Assembly (NCBI GenBank): GCA_003952965.2 | Contig: CM025852.1 | Location: forward strand, 18,482,272-18,546,271 | Source: Morella rubra | Lineage: Eukaryota > Streptophyta > Magnoliopsida > Fagales > Myricaceae | Direction: 5' to 3' | DNA: 64,000 nt | Shown: positions 1 through 12,442 of the stretch, piece by piece | Numbering within the stretch: position 1 is the stretch's first letter | Layout: every line of letters begins with the position of its first letter | The notes under the pieces: generated by a model | Databases searched by the model: none | What the model saw: only the letters and a program-made list of their open reading frames with translations | What the model was told of the DNA's origin: nothing | Position numbers and translations under genes: made by a program

Positions 1-473
1 TGAATCGATATAAAAATGTCTGATGAGTTGTATAAGTATGGAAAAAGGCTTAGCGGAAAATTTAGATTTAAGTTTTGAACTTAGAAATTATTAAGACGGG
101 AAAATAATATGTTGTGGAATATTTATATATTTGAAAAGGTAACTCTTGACATAATTCTAGATGTTAAGAAAAATGGGACTAAAATGAGATAAGTAATTAG
201 AATTAGAAAATAACTTTGGAGTTAAAGTAATGAATGAAAGTTGAGGGAAATAAAATCAAATATGGCGTAAGGGAAGAATAGAATAAGATATTTTCAAAAA
301 TGTACATTCATTAAGATCATGGAGTTCTCATCTATAAAAGATCCCTCGTGAGGAATATAAAAGTGAAAAAAGATAAGCACAAAAGCAAAAGTTGTCTAAA
401 GCTTTTTGGAATACACCATCCATGAAACGGCTAACTAAACCAACTAAAACAAAAAAGTGACCACCGCTGAAGT

Positions 474-794
474 CTACTCATCCTCCGACTTTGCATCGGA
501 GGCTAAGTCGACAAGCTCGTTTTCCCTGGTGCTCTCTGTCGAACAAGCCAGTGCAGGAGAGACTATGTCCAAGAGGGTCGGGTCGATATCGACCAACCCA
601 AAGTTCTCTACATGAGGAGGTGGGGACATAGGTGGACCCTTGAGGTAGCATTGACGTTTGTACCCCACGTACATCTCAAGTGTGTCAGTAACATATGTCC
701 AAATCTTAACGACTAATACGTGTGTCTCAAAATCCAAGATCTGCTCGCTCATAAACGTCATCATCTGGCAGGTCCATCGTCCACAGTGGTACAT
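474..794 (-). CDS. Small ORF carried inside the long LTR, function unknown
   Basis: An open frame of 106 codons with an acidic C-terminus ending in SDAKSEDE. It has no recognisable domain. A degenerate relative occupies 32162-32442, in the equivalent place near the 3' end of the LTR at 29311-32961. There the start (MYAVDIEM), a central glycine- and proline-rich stretch and the acidic end (DLTSDTES) line up but the frame is broken. Presence in two LTR copies supports homology of the DNA but does not prove the ORF is translated. It could be a chance frame in a conserved LTR segment. Confidence 0.35.
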   Translation of the reverse strand: MYHCGRWTCQMMTFMSEQILDFETHVLVVKIWTYVTDTLEMYVGYKRQCYLKGPPMSPPPHVENFGLVDIDPTLLDIVSPALACSTESTRENELVDLASDAKSEDE

Positions 795-1345
795 ACAAAA
801 TAATAAACAAAGAAAGGTGTGAGTCCTACTGACTCAGTAAGGGGGGGGATAAGGGGAAACATGACATACATTGATCTAAAACCGACATAGTGAAGAATTA
901 ACCATCAAGCAATATTCGCACAAAATCGATATGAGCGATGCAAATGCAGAATGAATGCATCCGTTTCTCGATCATTTTACTTTCTTTTTCCAGTATGGTA
1001 GAGATGTCATTTTTCTCTTTGTTTAACCCCTAGAGTCTGGGTTGTGTGTCTCTCCTCTCTTCTATGACTGTCCCATCCTCCGGCACCAGGACCCAGTTAG
1101 GCATGATTGTTCCATCGTCTAGGGATACCAATCAACTATCCTCTCAATGGTGGCTTATACTATCCCACTGTGAGTAGTACCGTCACTCAATCTTAGGATA
1201 CCTCTTGGTATAGGTTTCTTTCTAGTCAAGATTGTGTTTCCATACCCATGAAATGATTATGTAGTATGACATATCAACAGATTCGAGGAAAATCCATATA
1301 TGCAAAAAGGAATGCATTTGACCTTCATTCGATAATTAAAAAAAA

Positions 1346-1848
1346 GGGGTAAAGTCATAGTTAGCCCATAAGTATGAGCAAAAATCAAAATCGGTACTCC
1401 TAATTATCAATTCAGCGATTTGAGACCCATAACTTTTTGAAAATCATCATTCTAGCCCCTGTCTAAATTAACGTTAAATCAGACGGAAAATCATGCAAAA
1501 TGACCAAATGCCCCCAAGATAAAATTACCAAAAATTCATTAAAAATAAAAAAATGAATTTTTAAAAAAATATATTTTCTAAATAAAACTATCGAAACACT
1601 ATTTAATAAATATTTATTTTTATTTAATTTCTTAAATTTTTATTATTTTTTATTTATTTTTTTAAAATTTAGTCTTGGAAGGCAATTTTGGTCATTTTGC
1701 ATGATTTTCCATCAGATTTAACGCTAATTTAGACGGGGGGCTAGAATTAATGATTTTCAAAAGTTATGGGTCTTAAATCGCCGAATTGATAATTAGGGGT
1801 ACAAATTTTGATTTTGCTCATACTTATGGCTAACTATGATTTTACCCC
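1346..1848. mobile_element. MULE-type foldback MITE with 9-bp TSD
   Basis: The first roughly 170 bp (starting GGGGTAAAGTCATAGTTAGC) and the last roughly 170 bp are inverted copies of each other. The element is flanked by the direct repeat TAAAAAAAA at 1337-1345 and 1849-1857. Long terminal inverted repeats with a 9-bp duplication are typical of Mutator-like elements. The 503-bp length with an AT-rich, non-coding centre makes it non-autonomous. It is nested in the long LTR. Confidence 0.85.
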
Positions 1849-3830
1849 TAAAAAAAATTATGAGTACGTTCTACGTACTTTATTTCATTGCACTTTTTAT
1901 AATTATGTATTAGCTTATTAATACAATCTATTAGGGCCGGTTTTGAAGTCACATTAGGCCTTGTGATTTGGGCCTCATGTGAAATAGTTTTGGGCTTCAA
2001 TTCCTACCCTAATTCCCTTAAATTAAATCTCTACTCTAGGTGCGTCCAAGGGCATTTTCCACATATCCAATCTAGCTAAAAATTTTAGGGCACGATCTAT
2101 AATTACTAAACTTTATTTCTAGAACTATTACTAGTAGAAAAAAAATTCTCTAGTGTAGTCGGGTACACTATATTCTAACAATTTTCTTTGCATGCAAGAT
2201 TTCGCTCTTGTCTTTAACCTCAATTTCAATCACTGTGTAGTTAACATGTGTCTTGAGCATAATATTCATAATATATCCAAAACAAAAATGAACAACCATG
2301 TAAATCGCCACTTATTATTCATATGTCTATATATTTTTTTTTCTTCTTGCTTTTTCCTTCCCAAAATATCATGTAGCAACTTTTGTGAACTTTCAGCCAC
2401 CTAAGGTCTCACCATAGGCACTGTCGTGTCTTCCCTTCTTTCTTTTACTTTTTTATTTTTATTTTTTGTCACTTCTAATTTCTGAGATGCCAACACTTAT
2501 GTAAGATAAAACAAATATAAATTGGGTACATGCATAGCTTGACAAAAGAAATCATAAAACTCAAATTTAGCCACATGCAGAATAGTTAACGTCATTAAAC
2601 ATCAAGCAAACACGTTTTGTTAAAAAAAAAAATGCAAGGAACCACTTTTTCGGCTAAAGGACTTTCTTCCTTACCATTTCTCATCATCCTCCAACCACAT
2701 GTAAACAAAACTGACATCTCTAACCCATGGCCTTCAAAGCCATTTTTTTTTTCCTTCAACCCCACAAAACCCCACTTAGAGAGCTAACTACATCACCCTT
2801 ACCTCTTTTCTCCTTGATTTCCTTTGCTCTAACCGAACCTTCAAACCACCGACTGCTTCTTTCTCTTCTTTCTTCTTTCGTTTTCAGTCGGCTGCCACTC
2901 TCTCCTTCTCCTATCACTTTCGGGCAATGATTTACTCACAAGTCTTGTTCTTCTCTTCTCTTCTCTTCTTTTTGTCTTGATCTTCTCTCTTCTTCTACGG
3001 AACTAGTAGACACTCATTCGGCTGTCTCTACAAACCAAGTTGCACCCACACACATGCAGCCACCGAAATTCTCCATATCCGACGTCTTCTGTGCATATCA
3101 CTAAGTCAAGAAAGGAGCCAATGAACAAGCTCATCTATTCGGCTAAAAGAGAGAGAGAGGAGTATAAAGTAACAAAAGATAGGATGACATTAAATGCAAA
3201 GTGGAGGCCAATGACAAAAGATAGAGTCTGAGAGCTAATACATTTGGCTACCCTAAAGAAAAATAATAAAATAAATAATGGGAAGATGAAAAGCAAGTGA
3301 CTAAGTCGGCTAAAAGAGAGAGAGAGGTGTAAAAGTAACAAAAGATATAAATAGCATTCAATGCACAATACATGTGCAATTCGGCTAAGACATGTGGAAA
3401 AGTGTAAAAATGAAAAGCAATTTACGTAAGAGCATCCTTACAGCAAGAGCATAAGTATCAAAGCTCAATAAGCTCAATAAAATTACAAATGCAACTACTA
3501 AGTTCCACAATTAAGGGAATTAACATGTGCAACGCAAGTATATGAAAACTAAGCTCAAGGAAGCAATAAGTTAAACATAGCATCTCATACATATATAGTC
3601 TATAAGAGATATCAAACAGGTGACATAGAGAGGGGCGTTACATAGACTGAGCACTAGTTTGGGTGGACTATATGGTAATGGAGCTGAGGGAGAGTATGCA
3701 GACGATAGTGGAGCGATGCATATGTTGTGCAAGGATCTCTAGATCTGTTTGACCACTCCGGAGACTAATTTTGATTTGACAGAAAAGGGTTCTAAGGGAG
3801 GAACTGAATGCTATGCGGATGGAACTATTT

Positions 3831-4094
3831 TCTATGAGAGAAACACAGTCCCAGTTGCACTAGTCTCTCATACTGATTTTGATACAACTCCAGACACTCA
3901 TCAAACGGGTGGATATTATGAAGGAGTGGTTGGAGCACAAGTTCGCGACACATTTTGATAGAACTGTGGTGGAGTAGCAAGTTGCACTAGTCTATGAGAG
4001 AAACATTGTCAGTTGCATTAGTCTTCCATTCTATTTTGATAAACTCCAGACCTCATCAAACGGGTGGATATTATGGAGGAACAGTTGGAGCATG
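3831..4094 (+). repeat. Two imperfect direct repeats, 160-bp period
   Basis: The block beginning TCTATGAGAGAAACA at 3831 recurs at 3991. Each copy runs about 100 bp and includes the stretch CATCAAACGGGTGGATATTA. The short ORFs at 3749-3958 and 3994-4185 come from the two copies. It lies between the LTR end at 3642 and the CACTA end at 5041 and may be part of the CACTA element, but no known transposase motif is visible. Confidence 0.6.
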
Positions 4095-4429
4095 GCGCGT
4101 TGTCGGATTCGAACCAATTCGTCTCTTGATTCAGACTAGTCTTTGGTTTATGTATTTTCGTTATGATTTACTTATACTTCGTTAGTCTCTTGCTTGTACT
4201 AGACTTTATAATTATGTTTCTCGTTTGGTATTTCTGCGAACAGTTATTTTATATTATGTACTTGATTTTTATTATGTATTTTATTTACTATTATGTCGGT
4301 TAGATATTTGTAGACCATTATTAATTTTATCTTATATTTAATATAGTGTTTTAATATTAAATGCATAATTAAATAAATTAAATTTGAAGATTGCCTATTA
4401 TAATTTAGAGCAGTCCGGATGCATTAATA

Positions 4430-5041
4430 ATGTCCAGACGTCTGTTGATATGTTACTCATTTGCATGCACTAAATAAATGTCCGCACGTGTTACCATTGC
4501 AAAAAGTTTGAACTCAACTCTACCGTCCTCATGTCCTTATTTAAGTAACGTTTGCACGTTCTGGAGTTGTTCGCATAATATATTCGTGGCAATTTCTTTT
4601 TTTTTAGGATAAATACAATAAGCGTGCGCCGTTGTTTGGTAGCGTGTGACGATGAATCTGCTTACAAAATTTATATTTTGACACAGAAATTCACTCCGTG
4701 CGAACCTGTATTAGAGACGTTCGCATTGGGTTTCCATGACGAAATTGATTTTTTCATGTAATATATTGACGTTCGCACGGGACATGCGAACAGAAAAAAA
4801 CAAGGAATCCGTGATGTATTTATATTTGTCACATGAAATGAAACCGTCCAAACCATTTATGTTGACGTCCAGACGCTATTTCCCGAGGAACTTCACAAAT
4901 TGTCACCCAAAAACAAGGTGACACGCTTCTCCTATCAAACCGGGTGTCAAAATTTTTTTTGACACAAATAACTTTTGTTGACAAAATTTTAACTATAGGT
5001 GACAAAAACGTTTGACACCCAAAATCCATTTTGTTGTAGTG
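4430..5041. mobile_element. Terminal part of a CACTA (En/Spm) transposon
   Basis: The sequence ends TTTTGTTGTAGTG at 5041, which reads on the other strand as CACTACAACAAAA, the hallmark terminal inverted repeat of plant CACTA elements. Upstream are repeated short motifs built on GTCCGCACG, GTTCGCAC and GTCCAGACG (4420-4880) and GTGACA/TGTCA motifs (4900-5020), as expected of a subterminal region. The partner end was not found, so the left limit is approximate. No TNP2-type transposase was recognised. Confidence 0.6.
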
Positions 5042-6230
5042 TCTGGTTTATGGTCCTTTGAGCTTTGAAAATGATCTAGTGGGTTTTATGTCCCATATGA
5101 ACGTTTTCGGCCTTAGATGGCTCTAGATTCGGTGCTTGTATTCTCCTTCCCTCTTCCCTGTGGAATGAAATCAACCATTACTTAGAAAAAAGAAGAAGTC
5201 AAGAGTGTGAAAACAGGAACTCTTGCAAACATCCTGGGACTTTAGACACCGACAATATCCCTCAATCTGATCCTTGATTCCTAGAAGTTGATTTTTGTTT
5301 TTTTAGCAACTCGGTAAAGCCCAAGACCTCAGCTAGCTGAGAACTAAGAAGAGTACAATTAAGTTGGAAAGTCTGCCCTGGCCTGGTCTGATGGGACTAC
5401 TTTGGTGGACTAACAATGAATGACATGCTCAAGTCATTCCAAGCCTGGCTGCCCACCCCCGCCCATATTGAAATTTACGGATCTAAACCAAGAAATGTCC
5501 AGGATCAGATCAATTGATAGCTAAAAGTTAATACATTCAACAGTCCACGAAAGATACTTATCAAACAAAAAAACAAAAAGTTCACGAAAGGGAAGACATT
5601 TTAATAAATATTTATTTTATGGGAAATATATTTTTTTCCGTTTATGAACTATTACTTATTTTGTATTTTATATTCTAAATTATCATGTTTGAGAGAATCC
5701 ATCTTCAGATTTTTTTTTTAATCAAAATTAAATGAAAATTGATTTTTTTTTTTTTAATATGAAATGTCGATTTTTGTTTTATATTCTTAGATTAATTTCT
5801 CATAAATACATTTCTATTGATTCATTATGATTTTCAAATACAATAAATGCTTTAAAAATCATTATTCATAAATTCAATCATACGAATATTTTTGCATACT
5901 TATTGTTAGATTTTCTAATTAGATAGAATCATCATTTTCATCCAATTGATTATAACTGAACAAAAACATCAGGAGTTGTTAAATGAATCATTTTTCTTTA
6001 TTGTTATCATAAGTTATTTTCTGTTTATTTAAACGCAATCTAAAAATCAAATCGAATAATCAACAAAACAATTCTTCTTTATTTTTGTTTAATTGATTTA
6101 TTCATAGTACTTTATCACATAATTTAATCTCTATAGATTTGACCTTATTAATTTATAGATTAAATTTGATCAATAGATTTGGTGTAACAAATAGAGTTTG
6201 AGATTGCGAAGAAGTTTGGATGATGAATTT
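5042..6230. other. AT-rich intergenic DNA, nothing recognised
   Basis: Mostly A/T runs with no convincing ORF. From about 6236 the sequence becomes similar to 39468 onward, which is the start of the segmental duplication around the PR-family genes. Confidence 0.6.
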
Positions 6231-8063
6231 TTGGTTCAGTTAGCACTTCCTTCCCTTCAGAAGGATTATTGATGGGCCAAAACTTACACCTGCAGCCAAA
6301 CAGAACAGTTCATGGCACATTACTGAAGCGTTGTCATATTACATCAATGATCTTGTATAAACATAGAAAGCTGCATGTCAGGGTACAAAAGATAAGGTTG
6401 CTGGGTACAGAACCCGGCAAGAGAAGAGGACGAGGAGATAATGGTACTTTAGGTGATCACGGTAGATATCGTTTTATTTATTTATTTTATTTAGTGATTC
6501 CTTGGAAAGTGGACAGCCAAGTGTAGCGGAGGAAGACTTAGCAGTGTCGCCACCGTGGTTGGACTCCGACATAAGTGGTCCTTTTAGAAGACCTCCAAAT
6601 AGCTCAGCTGGATCGTAGTAGACCTCCACCTCTTCTGCCCTAAGAGATTCATCAACCTTTGAAGGAATACATATAGTCATCACTCATCAGCACATGCTTC
6701 TAGTTCTAGACTTTCAAGGTTTGCGAAATTAATAGTATATTATAACCGAGTCGTTTTCTTCTAAATTATTATTACTATTATAAAAAGAAGCAACAGTTCA
6801 TGTAGAATTAATCCAACCTTCCCAATTCTATTTTATTTGCCCCTAGAATCCTAGAAACCATTAGCCAATCCCCCTGTTTCTTACTTGAATATCTTTGACT
6901 AGTTCAAGTTGAATTAAGGATCTAGAATATATATAATATATATATCAATACTCTGTTCTATCTCATTTTCTGTTTTTTTCCCGACCGGGCGAGTATGCCA
7001 AGATTACCTTGAGTGTAGCCAATCCAGTAAACTGAACCATCTCTCCGGTGGGAGCATGCCCTTTGAAGGGTCCCTCGAAGAAGCCCCAGTGCCTGTACTT
7101 GAAAGCAATTTCAGGTGGTCCAGAATAAACACTAAGCACTTCCCATGCAAACCCACGAGGAAAAGCAGATCGGAAAACATCATGAGACGATTCAAAGGTC
7201 TCTTCGTCTGCTTTGTAGTACTGGAACTCCTTTGGCAGAGTATTCTTCAGTAAGGCGTTGTAGGTCCCAAGCCTAATAGTTTCTTCCCCGGATAGCCCCT
7301 CTCTCCCTGTCAAAAAATTCATGTACTGGTTTATGTATGCAACGGTACTGCCGTACGTACTGGTGCACCGTGCACATGAAGAAAAGGGAGCTGCGTGACA
7401 AACTGGGAACTCAAAAGAAATGAGCGTACAGAGTATAGGCAGATCACCTTCACAAGTCCCATCTACGTATATTTCTATGAAAATCAAGAAAGCACTAGTC
7501 ATGATTACGAACTGATATTTTTTTACCGTTAACGAAGAGCTTGAATTTCTCAGGGTTTATGGTCTTTAAGTCCTTCAAGCGAGTTTTATGTGTGACCTCC
7601 ATCTCCCATGTCTTAATAGCATTCTGCACTGTCTCTTCCAGGGACCCTTTTGCCCATTCCTGTAAAACAAGTTGAGTTTATTAATTACCAGAGAGGCAGA
7701 AGGGTAGAAATTAAGGATATATATCCATTTTTCTAGGTGATCATCGTCCATCCGCACCTTTGTCCTGCCTTCTTCAAAGAGCTTGTTAACAACGTCATAT
7801 GTAGGTGGCCCACCATACCTCCACTCGGTGTTGTCCGCTTCATCGTATAAGAAAGACCTGTACTTATCTACCACTATTTTTGGTTCGGCAGCTTCTTCGG
7901 TAGCCATGCTGTATTATCCTCTTGCTCCGAGAAAGGATGTTGAGTGGATTCATAAATAGGGAGAGTTAGGTGGGTCGTTCATATCGGCTGGTAGATACTT
8001 ATCTTCGCGCATGTCTTTGTCTAAGAAATTTCCTTGGCGTCCCTCCATGACATTAAAAATAAG
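6230..8063. repeat. Segmental duplication, unit 1, gene half
   Basis: Gene copy 1 with its 3' flank (from about 6236) and promoter (to about 8063) is paralogous to 39462-41060. Shared landmarks are the CCTTCAGAAGGATTA stretch and the ATAAGGTTGC block downstream, and the CTTCGCGCA and GGCGTCCC stretches upstream. Homology stops at 8063 because a TIR element was inserted there. Confidence 0.8.
6474..7907 (-). CDS. Pathogen-related protein family gene, copy 1 (intact)
   Basis: Four exons: 7758-7907, 7527-7659, 7008-7306 and 6474-6656. All introns are GT-AG and all phases agree, giving 254 codons plus stop, a normal length for this family. Exon 1 starts MATEEAAEPK and carries DKYRSFLYDEADNTEWRYGG and the NKLFEEGRTK end. 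Exon 2 holds the EWAKGSLEE and TWEMEVTHKT stretch, exon 3 the SAFPRGFAWEVLSVYSGPPE and KYRHWGFFEGPFKGH core, and exon 4 the EVEVYYDPAELFGGL tail. These match the plant pathogen-related proteins first described from barley and present singly in Arabidopsis (At1g78780, from memory). Their biochemical role is unknown; the fold is thought to be NTF2/SnoaL-like. No signal peptide or membrane segment is seen, so the protein is probably cytosolic. The start is the only ATG upstream of the conserved DKYRSFL block. Confidence 0.92.
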
Positions 8064-9731
8064 GCGAAATTGCACGCATAGCTCCTGAGGTATTCGAAAA
8101 TTGCAATTGGATCTCTGAGGTAACAAATTAGCCATTTAACTCCATGAGATAATGATTTTGAAAAAAAGAGGTTCTTCCGTCGACCTTCGTCCACTTCTGG
8201 GTAAATGCTGACATTCAAATTAATGTCAGGTCAATCCAATCAAATTGTGCGACGTGCCCATTCTAAACGCATCAGCCCATAAATATCACGTTAGCAACGG
8301 CCTATGCAGCCACTTACACCACGTCATTACTGAAAGTTTGTTTGCAGAATAATTCTTACAGATTTTCATCGATCTTCAATCTTGAAGGAAATCTTGTTTC
8401 TGAACAGTCTTCAAATTCTTCAGATCTTGTTTAGCTCACCACCTGAAAATTCGTTAGATCTCACAACCTTAGCAATCAAATTATTCTGCCTCCTTCCTTT
8501 TCACGCCTCACAGTTATCATAGGGTTTCTCAAAGTTCTAATGGCCAGCTGTCTAGAAAAAGCTATCTTATAGTCTTTTCCTGAACCTAGCTGTGATATGG
8601 CGTGGGATCGTTAGGGACTTAGATCTCGGCCGTAGGATCATGGAAAACTTTTTTCTATTAATTCCCTTATATTCTTATATTCCGAATTTTAGGCTTTTCT
8701 ATAATTGTGATCATGTCTATTAACATATCATAATTTACCTCCGAGAAGATGAGATTGATTTGTGATCTATTTTTGCTAACAATATTATTATATATCCTTC
8801 CACCATACTATATTCCATGAGCAATAGGATCAGAATAATATCACGATTAAATCCCTAGCTCATATAATTCTTAATTTCAATCTGTAACTTGTTGAACTCC
8901 CAAATTGTTTCAAAACAAATTTATTAATTACACTAGCCAATGATTTTCTAGAGTTCAACCCTATACAAATTTAATGAATATACTATCTCGTTAAGAGACT
9001 GGTGGATTCCTTATTGAACATTTACAAAAACTATTATTTATACAAGACCCAACTTTGTCTAGAATATTTAATCCATAAGGATCATCACCATATAACTCAG
9101 TTAAAGCACAATATACATAAAAATTTCGTAACAAACCTCTCAAGTCTAAGGATACTATAAGTTGATGCTGAATATCATTTTCACCATCGGTGATCACTTC
9201 TAGAAGATATTCATATTTGATCTTCAATGCATGTACTCTTACAGTACATCCACTCGTTTGCTTAAGGTCACCACCTCAATGACAGAGTCATCTCCTATTT
9301 AATAGAGGCACAACGAGTGTAGACCTATATACAAAAATATGTATCTTGGTCTGGAACAAACATCAAGCAAACACGGAACCAAAAAAGTCATACTCTCCGC
9401 TTTTGATTCATTAATCATTGGCATGACTTCTCTACAATGTCACTTAACAATAAAACTATGTGACATCTTATGCAACAACACAATACCCATAAGTAAATAA
9501 ATAAACACATGTGATAAAACAAAAGAATAATTATCTCATAATCATTCTTAAATAAACTAGTTTTTAGGGTATATTTCTTACAATTGCCACATGTTAGCAT
9601 TTACAGTTAACGGTAGATGGATGAACCTCTTTTTTCCTAAAATAATTACTCAGGAGCTAAATGGCTAATTTGTTACCTTGGAAACTCAATTACAACTTTT
9701 GAATACCTCATAGGTGTTGGTGCAATTTCAC
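8064..9731. mobile_element. MULE-like TIR element, 1.67 kb, non-autonomous
   Basis: The left end starts GCGAAATTGCAC and the inverted right end GTGAAATTGCAC. Inverted similarity runs about 170 bp inward and includes GGTAACAAATTAGCCATTTA and AAAAAAGAGGTTC on both arms. Flanks AAAAATAAG (8055-8063) and GAAAATAAT (9732-9740) are a decayed 9-bp duplication. The paralogous empty site in duplication unit 2 reads AAAAATAAT at 41051-41059, which fits an insertion. The interior has no transposase but contains an LTR-like segment (8505-9330). Confidence 0.75.
8505..9330 (-). repeat. LTR-like repeat, inverted relative of 13050-13700
   Basis: Between about 8580 and 9130 this segment is the diverged reverse complement of about 13050-13640. 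Shared stretches include GAGACTGGTGGATTCCTT, ACAAGACCCAAC and CACCATACTATATTCCA. A 78-codon ORF (8991-9227, minus) has a degenerate counterpart in the other copy, so it may once have been coding. It lies inside the TIR element at 8064-9731. The family was not identified. Confidence 0.6.
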
Positions 9732-9834
9732 GAAAATAATACTTTTTTTTTTTTTTTTTTTATAAGTAAGATCAATTATATGAAAAAGAAGAAAATGTGA
9801 AAACAGTACAAAGATTGTACTTAAATCACTCAAA

Positions 9835-10664
9835 TCATACAAACGAAGAAGCTAGAAAATCAAAAAAATCTAGAAAATGCCCCCCAGCACAGCAGTAGCC
9901 CATAAGAAAAAATTGAAATACATTGCCTTGCAAACTCCCTAGCGAACGCATAGAATCCTCGAAACATCTTCTATTCCACTCCCTCCAAAGACACCACCAT
10001 ATACACGTTGGAATTATCCTCCATATCGCCTTGGCCAAAGGATCCACAAATTTCTTATCCAAACAAGAAAGCACATCTACCACCTTCTTGGCATGATCCA
10101 ATGAACATTCAAAATACCGGGATGCATCCAAAGGCCTCTAGCCACCGGGCAGTGCAATAATATGATTAACAGATTCACCATCACCCTTACACATATAACA
10201 CCAATCTGTGACACAAACTCCCTTTCGTCGGAGATTGTCAATAGTTAAAATCCAGCCATGAGAAGCCTCCAGAAGAAATGTAGTCATAGAAAGACTTGAC
10301 AGAAAAAATACCACCTTTAGAGCCTAACCAAATTAGCTTATCCTCTCCACCTCCACCTCCACACATGCTCATAAAGAGTAGAGAAAAATGTTACGAACTC
10401 CTCCACTTCCAAATCATTAGCAGATCGAGAAAACTGCACGTTCCACACTAAGGAACTACATCCAAGATCCAAACATTCCGCCACCATAGCATCCTTACAA
10501 GAAGAAATGGAGAAAACTAAGGGGAAAGAATGGCTCAATATTCTCCCACCACACCAGTCATGCCAAAAACGAATTCTCTGACCATTGCCCAACACAAACC
10601 TAATATGTTCAGAGAAAGAAACCCAACCTTTGCAAATATGTTTCCATAGCCTCTCTCTGACCAT
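9835..10664 (-). pseudogene. LINE C-terminal region fragments
   Basis: The ORF at 10338-10664 (W-rich, with VLGNGQRIRFWHDWCGG) and the ORF at 9835-10131 (IWRIIPTCIWWCLWREWNRR) match the zinc-binding reverse-transcriptase-associated region that ends plant L1 ORF2 proteins. The two pieces are in different frames with stops between them. They precede the poly(A) end at 9762. Confidence 0.75.
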
Positions 10665-11297
10665 TGCCTAACACAAACGTAATATGTTAAAAGAAAGAAA
10701 CCCAACCTTTGCAAATATGTTTACATATGCTCACTTCATAAGAACCACTCGAAGACAAAGAGGTCCACCCGCCCCCCGTAGTACCATACTTCTATGCAAT
10801 CACACTCCTCCACAATCTATCCCTCTCATTAGCGAATAGCCACAACCACTTACCCACAAGGCTCTGTTAAACAAAGACAACCTCCTAATTCCCATACCTC
10901 CTGACTGAATAAGAGAACACACCGTCTCCCAATTAAGCAAATGAAATTTGTGAATGCCATCATCACTGCCCCATAAAAAATCCCTTTGTAATTTCTCAAG
11001 TCTCAAAGCCATCACATTTGTAATAGGGAATAGGGATAAAAAATATGTAGGAAGGCTAGAAAGCGTGGTTTTATCAAAGTAATCCTATCACCTTGGATAA
11101 ATACAAGCACTTCCAACCCGCCAACCTTCTTCCCATCCTCTCCAAAATTCCGTCCCAAATCTGAAAACTTTTATATCTAGCACCCAAAGAAGTCCTAAAT
11201 AAGTCAAAGGCAAAGCATACACTCTACAACCCAATAAAGACCTGCACATTCCCAACATTACCAATAGGAATAACCTCGGACTTGAAAAGATTAACCT

Positions 11298-11984
11298 TCA
11301 ATCCGGAAACAGTTTTGAAACATAAAAGTAAACACCGAAGGCTCCTAAGCTGATCCTCCTCTGCCCCACACAAAATAATGGTGTCATCAGCAAATAGCAA
11401 ATGAGAAACACAAGTATCACACCGCCAACGCCACCCACCTTGAAACCATGAATAACACCCTGCGAAGATAACTTTGACAACATTATAGAAAAAGACTCCA
11501 TAACAATAACAAACAATAAAGGAGATAGAGAGTCACCTTGCCTCAACCCCCAAGAACGACCAAAGAACCCTTCTGGGGACCCATTCACAAGCACATAAAA
11601 CATAATGGTAGAGATACAAAATTCAATCCAACTGCACCACTTCTCGCTGAACCCATATCTTCTCAAAAGGTATAGAAGGAAATTCCAATTAACATAGTCA
11701 TAAGCTTTGTGAATGTCCAACTTACACAATAACCCCAGTTCACCCAATCTCAACCTAGAGTCAATAGACTCATTGGCAATCAAAACCGAATCCAAAATCT
11801 ATCGTCCCCCTACAAACGCTTTTTGAGAAGGCCAAATAAGCTTGTTTAGCATAATCTTCAATCTATTTGCCAAAACCTTAGCAAGGATCTTGTAGATTCC
11901 CCCCACAAGGCTTATGGGACGGAAATCTTTCAACTCAACCGCTCCTGATTTTTTTGGGATAAGGACAACAAAAGTAGCATTCAA
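11298..11984 (-). pseudogene. LINE reverse transcriptase core, frameshifted
   Basis: The segment 11799-11984 carries VVLIPKKSGAVELKDFRPIS and LVGGIYKILAKVLANRLK. A stop (GGR then TAG) at about 11800 is followed by [20 protein letters not shown] and the [20 protein letters not shown] block. The catalytic FADD box is encoded at 11383-11394, but in a different frame from the block before it, so one frameshift lies just upstream. It is non-functional as it stands. Confidence 0.9.
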
Positions 11985-12442
11985 ACTTAGGACAAATGTA
12001 TCATGCTGAGCAAACTCATTAAATACAGAAATAATATCTTGCTTAATGACCTCCCCACAAGTCTAGTAGAATGCTAAAGAGAAACCATCGAGCCCAGAGG
12101 CTTTATCACCATTAAGACCAAAAACCACACCAGACACCTCATTCTCCTCAAAGGGCCTCTCAAGCCAATCAGTCTCATCTCCCACAATCATATCAAACTC
12201 CAACCCATCCAAAGAAGGCCTCCAAGGAAAGGCTCATCGTACAAAGATGAATAAAAACTAACAACTGTCGACGAAATATCTATAGGGTCTTCCACCACAT
12301 CCCCATCCTCCAGTAGGGAAATAAAGTTAGATTTTCTATTGGAATTAGCAACACGATGGAAGAATTTTGTGCACCTATCTCCCTCTTTAAGCAGTAAAGC
12401 TCTAGATTCTTGCCTCTAGCTAACTTCTTCCATATCAATAAA

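Larger units (their letters stand above)
1..3642 (-). mobile_element. Long Ty3/gypsy-type LTR, cut by the window edge
   Basis: Read on the minus strand it begins TGTAACGCCCC at 3642, the classic start of long plant gypsy LTRs of the Tekay/Del kind. Its interior around 474-1260 matches, in opposite orientation, the interior of the element at 29311-32961 (the same proline-, valine- and acid-rich ORF and the same motif around ACAACCC(A/T)GACTC). The other end lies just outside the window, so its target-site duplication cannot be checked; the expected right copy is TAGAC at 3643-3647. No gag or pol domain is visible. A 503-bp foldback element is nested at 1346-1848. Lineage is inferred from the terminal sequence only. 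Confidence 0.6.

Noticed and set aside
3135..3368. 77-codon leucine- and serine-rich minus-strand ORF
   Set aside because: Low-complexity frame in LTR sequence; GA repeats on the plus strand explain it.
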